Assembly: GCF_039532605.1 (NCBI RefSeq)
Contig: NZ_BAAARY010000013.1
Span: forward strand, 58,388-122,387
DNA: 64,000 nucleotides
Reading direction: 5' to 3'
Origin: Pilimelia columellifera
GTDB lineage: Bacteria; Actinomycetota; Actinomycetes; Mycobacteriales; Micromonosporaceae
Translations under genes and position numbers: made by a program
Part shown: positions 61,342-64,000 of the stretch, in pieces
Layout of the letters: each line of letters starts with the position of its first letter
Position numbering within the stretch: the first letter of the stretch is position 1
Notes under the pieces: model-generated
Databases searched by the model: none
What the model saw: the letters and a program-made list of their open reading frames with translations, nothing else
What the model was told of the DNA's origin: nothing

Positions 61342-63428
61342 CAGGCGGCCTTTCTGGTCGAGACACTGGCGGCGTCCAGCGAGGTCAACGGCAGGCAGTC
61401 GGCGCCGAGCGCGGCGGCCAGCCGGCGGGCCAGTCCGAGCCGGACCGGCCCGGACTCACAGTCCAGGACGACCGTGTCGACTCCGGTCAGCTCCCCCACA
61501 GCGATCAGCGGGTCCCCGCCGGCGGTGGCCCGGCCGTCGGTGACAAGCACCAGCAACGGGCGGCGCCGGGGGTCCCGCCGCCGCTCGGCTGCCAGGGTGC
61601 TGGCCGCCAGCCGCAGCCCGGCGGCCAGCGGGGTGCGTCCGCCGGTGCGCAGCTCGGCGAGCTTGACGACGCCGACCTCGTGGCTGGAGGTCGGCGGGAG
61701 GTCCAGCCACGCGCCCGCGCCCCGAAAGGTGATCATGCCGATCCGGTCCCGACGCTGGTAGGCGTCGCGCAGCAGCGACAACACCGCCGTCTTGACGGTG
61801 CTCATCCGCTGGCGGGCCGCCATCGAGCCGGAGGCGTCGACGACGAAAAGGACCAGGTTGGACTCGCGTCCGACGTGGATCGCCTCACGCAGGTCGGTCC
61901 GCTCGGCGGTCCTGGCCCCGCGCAGGGCGGTGGCGCGCAGGCTGGCAGTCAGGTGCAGGCTGGTGAGGACGCCGACCGGCCGCCGTGAGCCGACGACCCG
62001 ACCACGGCGGGCGAAGGCGGCCGAGCGTCGTCCGGCGTGTCCGCCCCGACCACGGCCACGCAGACGCAGCGTCTGGGGGCGGAACGGGGCGGCCATCGAC
62101 ACGGCGGCGCCGGCCGCGGCGGCGTCCGGGCGGCGGTACGGGTCGTTCGGATCGGCTGCGTCAGGTGGGGCGCCGGCCTCCCCAGCGTCGACGCCAGGAG
62201 GCCGCGATCCGGCCGGGTCGGGTTCTGGAACGTCCTGGCCAGGGCCTCGACCGTGCGACGGAGCGGGGCGGGCGCCGTCCTCGCGCTGGACCGGAGGCTG
62301 GTCAGGCGCGCCGTTGTCGGAGGGGCCCGGGCCGTCCGACGGTCCGTCCTCCGGGCCGCCGTCGGGACCGGAGTCGTCAGGGCCGGCCGGCGGCTCGTCC
62401 TCGGGGCCGTGCTCGGGGGCGTGCCGGTCCAGGACCTCGTCGAGTTTCTCGGCGTCCGCTCCGGGCGGGTCGAGCGGGTCGCGGCGACGGCGGTGCGGTA
62501 GCGCCAGTCGGGCGGCGGCCCGCACGTCGCCGACAGCGACCGTGGTGTGGCCGTGCCAGGCTGCCATCGCCACGGCGGTGCGGGCGACGACGATGTCGGC
62601 GCGCAGACCGTCAACGCGGTAGTCGAGGCAGATGCGGGCGATCCGGTCCAGCTCGGCATCGGGCAGCGACACGCGCGGCAGCCGTTCGCGGGCCTGACTG
62701 ATCCGGACGGCCAGCGTGGCGTCGGCCTCGGCCCAACGGGCGGCGTAGCCCTCCGGGTCGACCTCGTAGGCGAGCCGGCGCCGGACGACCTCAGCCCGCG
62801 GAGCAGGCTCCTGTGGCGCGGTCACCGAGACCACCAGCCCGAACCGGTCGACCAGCTGCGGGCGCGGCTCTCCCTCCTCGGGGTTCATCGTGCCGACCAG
62901 CAGGAAGCGGGCTGCGTGCTTAATCGACACCCCGTCGCGCTCGACGTGCGCCCGGCCCATCGCGGCGGCGTCCAGCAGCAGGTCGACGAGGTGGTCGGGG
63001 AGCAGGTTGACCTCGTCGACGTAGAGCACGCCGCGGTGCGCCGCGGCCAACAGGCCCGGCTCGTACGCCTTGACGCCGTCGCCGAGGGCCCGGTGGATGT
63101 CCAGGGTGCCGGTGACCCGGTCCTCGGTGGCGCCGACCGGCAGCTCGACCAGCGCGGCCGGGCGGGTCTGCGATGCGGCGGACGGGTCGTGCGGCCCGTC
63201 CGGGCAGGCCTGGTCCGGGGTGGCCGGATGGCAGGCGAAGCGGCAACCGCGGACGATGTCGACCTGCGGCAGCAGCGCTGCGACGGCTCGGACGATGGTG
63301 GATTTGGCGGTGCCCTTCTCGCCGCGCACGAGCACCCCGCCGATGGCTGGGGAGACGGCGTTGAGCAGGAGCGCGAGCCGCAACTCGGGCAGCCCGACGA
63401 CGGCGGAGAACGGGTAGGGCGAGGTCAT
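61341..63428 (-). CDS. Magnesium/cobalt chelatase ChlI-ChlD fusion
   Basis: 695 residues. Residues about 1-330 form an AAA+ ChlI/BchI-like ATPase, with Walker A GEKGTAKST (36-44), Walker B VLYVDEVNLL and sensor GTMNPEEG. A long acidic, Pro/Gly-rich linker (about 345-470) joins a C-terminal von Willebrand A domain with a MIDAS motif DASGSMAAR, as in ChlD. In cob operons this protein works with CobN in inserting cobalt. ATG 63428 has no ribosome site of its own, but overlaps the stop of an 8-codon upstream ORF (ATGA) that has one. First large gene of the operon. Confidence 0.9.
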   Translation of the reverse strand: MTSPYPFSAVVGLPELRLALLLNAVSPAIGGVLVRGEKGTAKSTIVRAVAALLPQVDIVRGCRFACHPATPDQACPDGPHDPSAASQTRPAALVELPVGATEDRVTGTLDIHRALGDGVKAYEPGLLAAAHRGVLYVDEVNLLPDHLVDLLLDAAAMGRAHVERDGVSIKHAARFLLVGTMNPEEGEPRPQLVDRFGLVVSVTAPQEPAPRAEVVRRRLAYEVDPEGYAARWAEADATLAVRISQARERLPRVSLPDAELDRIARICLDYRVDGLRADIVVARTAVAMAAWHGHTTVAVGDVRAAARLALPHRRRRDPLDPPGADAEKLDEVLDRHAPEHGPEDEPPAGPDDSGPDGGPEDGPSDGPGPSDNGAPDQPPVQREDGARPAPSHGRGPGQDVPEPDPAGSRPPGVDAGEAGAPPDAADPNDPYRRPDAAAAGAAVSMAAPFRPQTLRLRGRGRGGHAGRRSAAFARRGRVVGSRRPVGVLTSLHLTASLRATALRGARTAERTDLREAIHVGRESNLVLFVVDASGSMAARQRMSTVKTAVLSLLRDAYQRRDRIGMITFRGAGAWLDLPPTSSHEVGVVKLAELRTGGRTPLAAGLRLAASTLAAERRRDPRRRPLLVLVTDGRATAGGDPLIAVGELTGVDTVVLDCESGPVRLGLARRLAAALGADCLPLTSLDAASVSTRKAA

Positions 63429-63451
63429 CGCCCGATCAGACGCGACAGCAT
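63425..63451 (-). CDS. Eight-codon upstream ORF coupled to the chelatase gene
   Basis: Encodes MLSRLIGR. ATG 63449-63451 follows GGAAGGG (63461-63467) by 9 nt, and its TGA overlaps the chelatase ATG as ATGA. This layout suggests that ribosomes start at the short ORF and re-start on the chelatase gene. Small upstream ORFs coupled to the main gene after atypical B12 riboswitches are known in Mycobacterium tuberculosis. Coding status itself is inferred from layout. Confidence 0.6.
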   Translation of the reverse strand: MLSRLIGR

Positions 63452-63466
63452 GCGCGGTGTCCCTTC

Positions 63467-63560
63467 CGCGGGTGTCCACGCCCGCGATGGTGGGTGGCTC
63501 AAGCGACGGAAGTTCCTGACTCCCGGGCAAGCCCGGTCACAGTGGCGGGACCGTCCCAAG
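63467..63560 (-). promoter_or_regulatory. Cobalamin riboswitch-like leader (3' part of aptamer plus expression hairpin)
   Basis: On the minus strand the RNA reads GGGACGGTCCCGCCACTGTGA, cut here at the display limit: GACGGTCCCGCC, then CACTGTGA, a CCGGG-CTTG-CCCGG hairpin, and the B12 box GAGTCAGGAACTTCCGTCG (63504-63522). A further hairpin (63467-63472 with 63481-63486) lies directly before the GGAAGGG ribosome site, and CTTCC of the B12 box could pair with GGAAG of that site. The 5' half of the aptamer (GGGAA..CCGGTG..) is not in its normal place. Control by adenosylcobalamin is inferred from sequence and from the cob genes downstream. Confidence 0.75.
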
Positions 63561-63741
63561 CGCGTTAGGTACCCATTACGATCCGTTGATATATCGCTGT
63601 AAAACAAGAGCCTATCCAGGCCACTTGCACAGGCAGAAGGCAGGGAGCCCCAGCGCCCTGTGCCGGAGTTCCCGTATGTCCTGGTCGTTGCCTACGTGGC
63701 CTGTGTTGCCCATGTGCGCAGGGAGGCCGGTGTGTCAGGAG
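63561..63741. other. Non-coding stretch upstream of the B12 leader, lower in GC
   Basis: Contains an AT-rich block (63576-63612). A GGGAACTCCGG string on the minus strand (63663-63673) resembles the 5' core of the B12 aptamer but is about 105 nt too far away. A 106-codon open frame on the plus strand (63586-63906) has no recognisable features and was not called. Confidence 0.4.
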
Positions 63742-63867
63742 TTACAGATGCTCACCCTTCCGGCAGGCTGCCATGACCTCCCGCAGGCGGGTAGGCCGCC
63801 AGTAGAGATCGCGCTCTGCTGCGAAGATCCCGCCGGCTCGCACGGACTCGATCTCGGGGACGCTCAT
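63742..63867 (-). CDS. 41-residue ORF, unknown, possibly a gene remnant
   Basis: Begins MSVPEIESVRAGGIFAAERD and continues LYWRPTRLREVMAACRKGEHL. It is soluble and basic at the end. No ribosome site is obvious and no family is recognised. It may be a leftover of a larger gene. It starts 46 bp after the stop of the gene that enters from the right. Confidence 0.35.
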   Translation of the reverse strand: MSVPEIESVRAGGIFAAERDLYWRPTRLREVMAACRKGEHL

Positions 63868-63913
63868 GCTGCCCAGTGCGCGCGGCAGCAAAGCTACGTC
63901 GATTGAGGTGATC

Positions 63914-64000
63914 TCAACGAGGGTTCGGTAGGTACCGGTATTCGAAGTGGGTGAGGTGGACGGCTGCGCGGACGATGTCGCCGAGGTTTCGGGGGCTGGC
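63914..64000 (-). CDS. C-terminal end of a gene entering from the right
   Basis: The last 28 codons end ...NLGDIVRAAVHLTHFEYRYLPNPR and a TGA at 63914-63916. The frame is open to the window edge and reads like a real protein end. Too little is visible to name it. Confidence 0.45.
   Translation of the reverse strand, partial: ASPRNLGDIVRAAVHLTHFEYRYLPNPR

Noticed and set aside
63586..63906. 106-codon plus-strand open frame at the right edge
   Set aside because: No ribosome site, no recognisable motif, cysteine-rich atypical composition, and it overlaps a better-looking minus-strand ORF.
63566..63936. TAGGTACC occurs at 63566-63573 and 63929-63936, flanking the odd right-edge segment like target duplications
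   Set aside because: An 8-bp match within about 370 bp is expected by chance, and no transposase or terminal inverted repeats lie inside.

Overview
The window is high-GC DNA (about 70% by eye, not counted) from an actinobacterium. Gene content and order (hisS, relA, secF-secD-yajC, ruvB-ruvA-ruvC, yebC-pdxT-pdxS, pimA-patA-pgsA, a HIT phosphorylase, thrS) match the conserved chromosomal core of Actinobacteria. The HisRS type and the phosphatidylinositol-mannoside genes fit Micromonosporaceae or a near relative; that placement is inference. I see no tRNA, rRNA, CRISPR array, prophage or intact insertion sequence.

Layout. 1-16.5 kb: 5' end of aspS, a proline-rich membrane protein, hisS, a metallo-beta-lactamase-fold hydrolase, two tandem membrane-anchored cyclophilins (the first with a damaged active site), relA, a sensor kinase, the yajC-secD-secF translocase genes and ruvCAB with a LexA-like site. 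16.7-21.7 kb: genes that separate ruvC from yebC, namely a methyltransferase, a spermidine-synthase-like protein, a NarL/DesK-type two-component pair and a DUF418 membrane protein. 21.8-32.6 kb: yebC-pdxT-pdxS, pimA-patA-pgsA, an EF-G-like gene (fusA2) on the other strand, HIT phosphorylase and thrS. 32.8-40.4 kb: an OmpR-type pair, a secreted FN3/ricin-type protein with a dead metalloprotease-like core, an adenosine-deaminase-family enzyme, an aldo/keto reductase, a lipoprotein and a small GNAT protein. 40.4-46 kb: a complete oligopeptide-type ABC transporter. 46-54.3 kb: accessory membrane and secreted genes plus citrate synthase. 54.4-59 kb: a GH114-like lipoprotein next to secA2, and divergently a LamG-like secreted protein followed by a stand-alone receiver. 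59-63.5 kb: a cobalamin operon (chelatase ChlI/ChlD fusion, cobO, cobB, CobE/CbiG-C) behind a B12-riboswitch-like leader. 63.5-64 kb: sequence unlike the rest, with a 41-codon ORF and the last codons of another gene.

How genes work together. Most operons are tightly coupled by 1-8 bp overlaps (ATGA, GTGA or TGATG). Several genes start 6-8 nt after a TAnnnT box with no Shine-Dalgarno sequence, which is the pattern of leaderless transcripts. Convergent genes are often separated by long perfect hairpins without a U-tract.

The window is mostly core chromosome. The points I find most worth a second look are: the B12 leader, where an 8-codon upstream ORF is coupled to the chelatase start and the aptamer appears interrupted; two leaderless promoters that share a -10 box (40.06 kb); the secA2/GH114 locus facing a LamG protein plus lone receiver; the pseudo-metalloprotease secreted protein; the half-inactive cyclophilin pair; and the degenerate GTPase motifs of fusA2.
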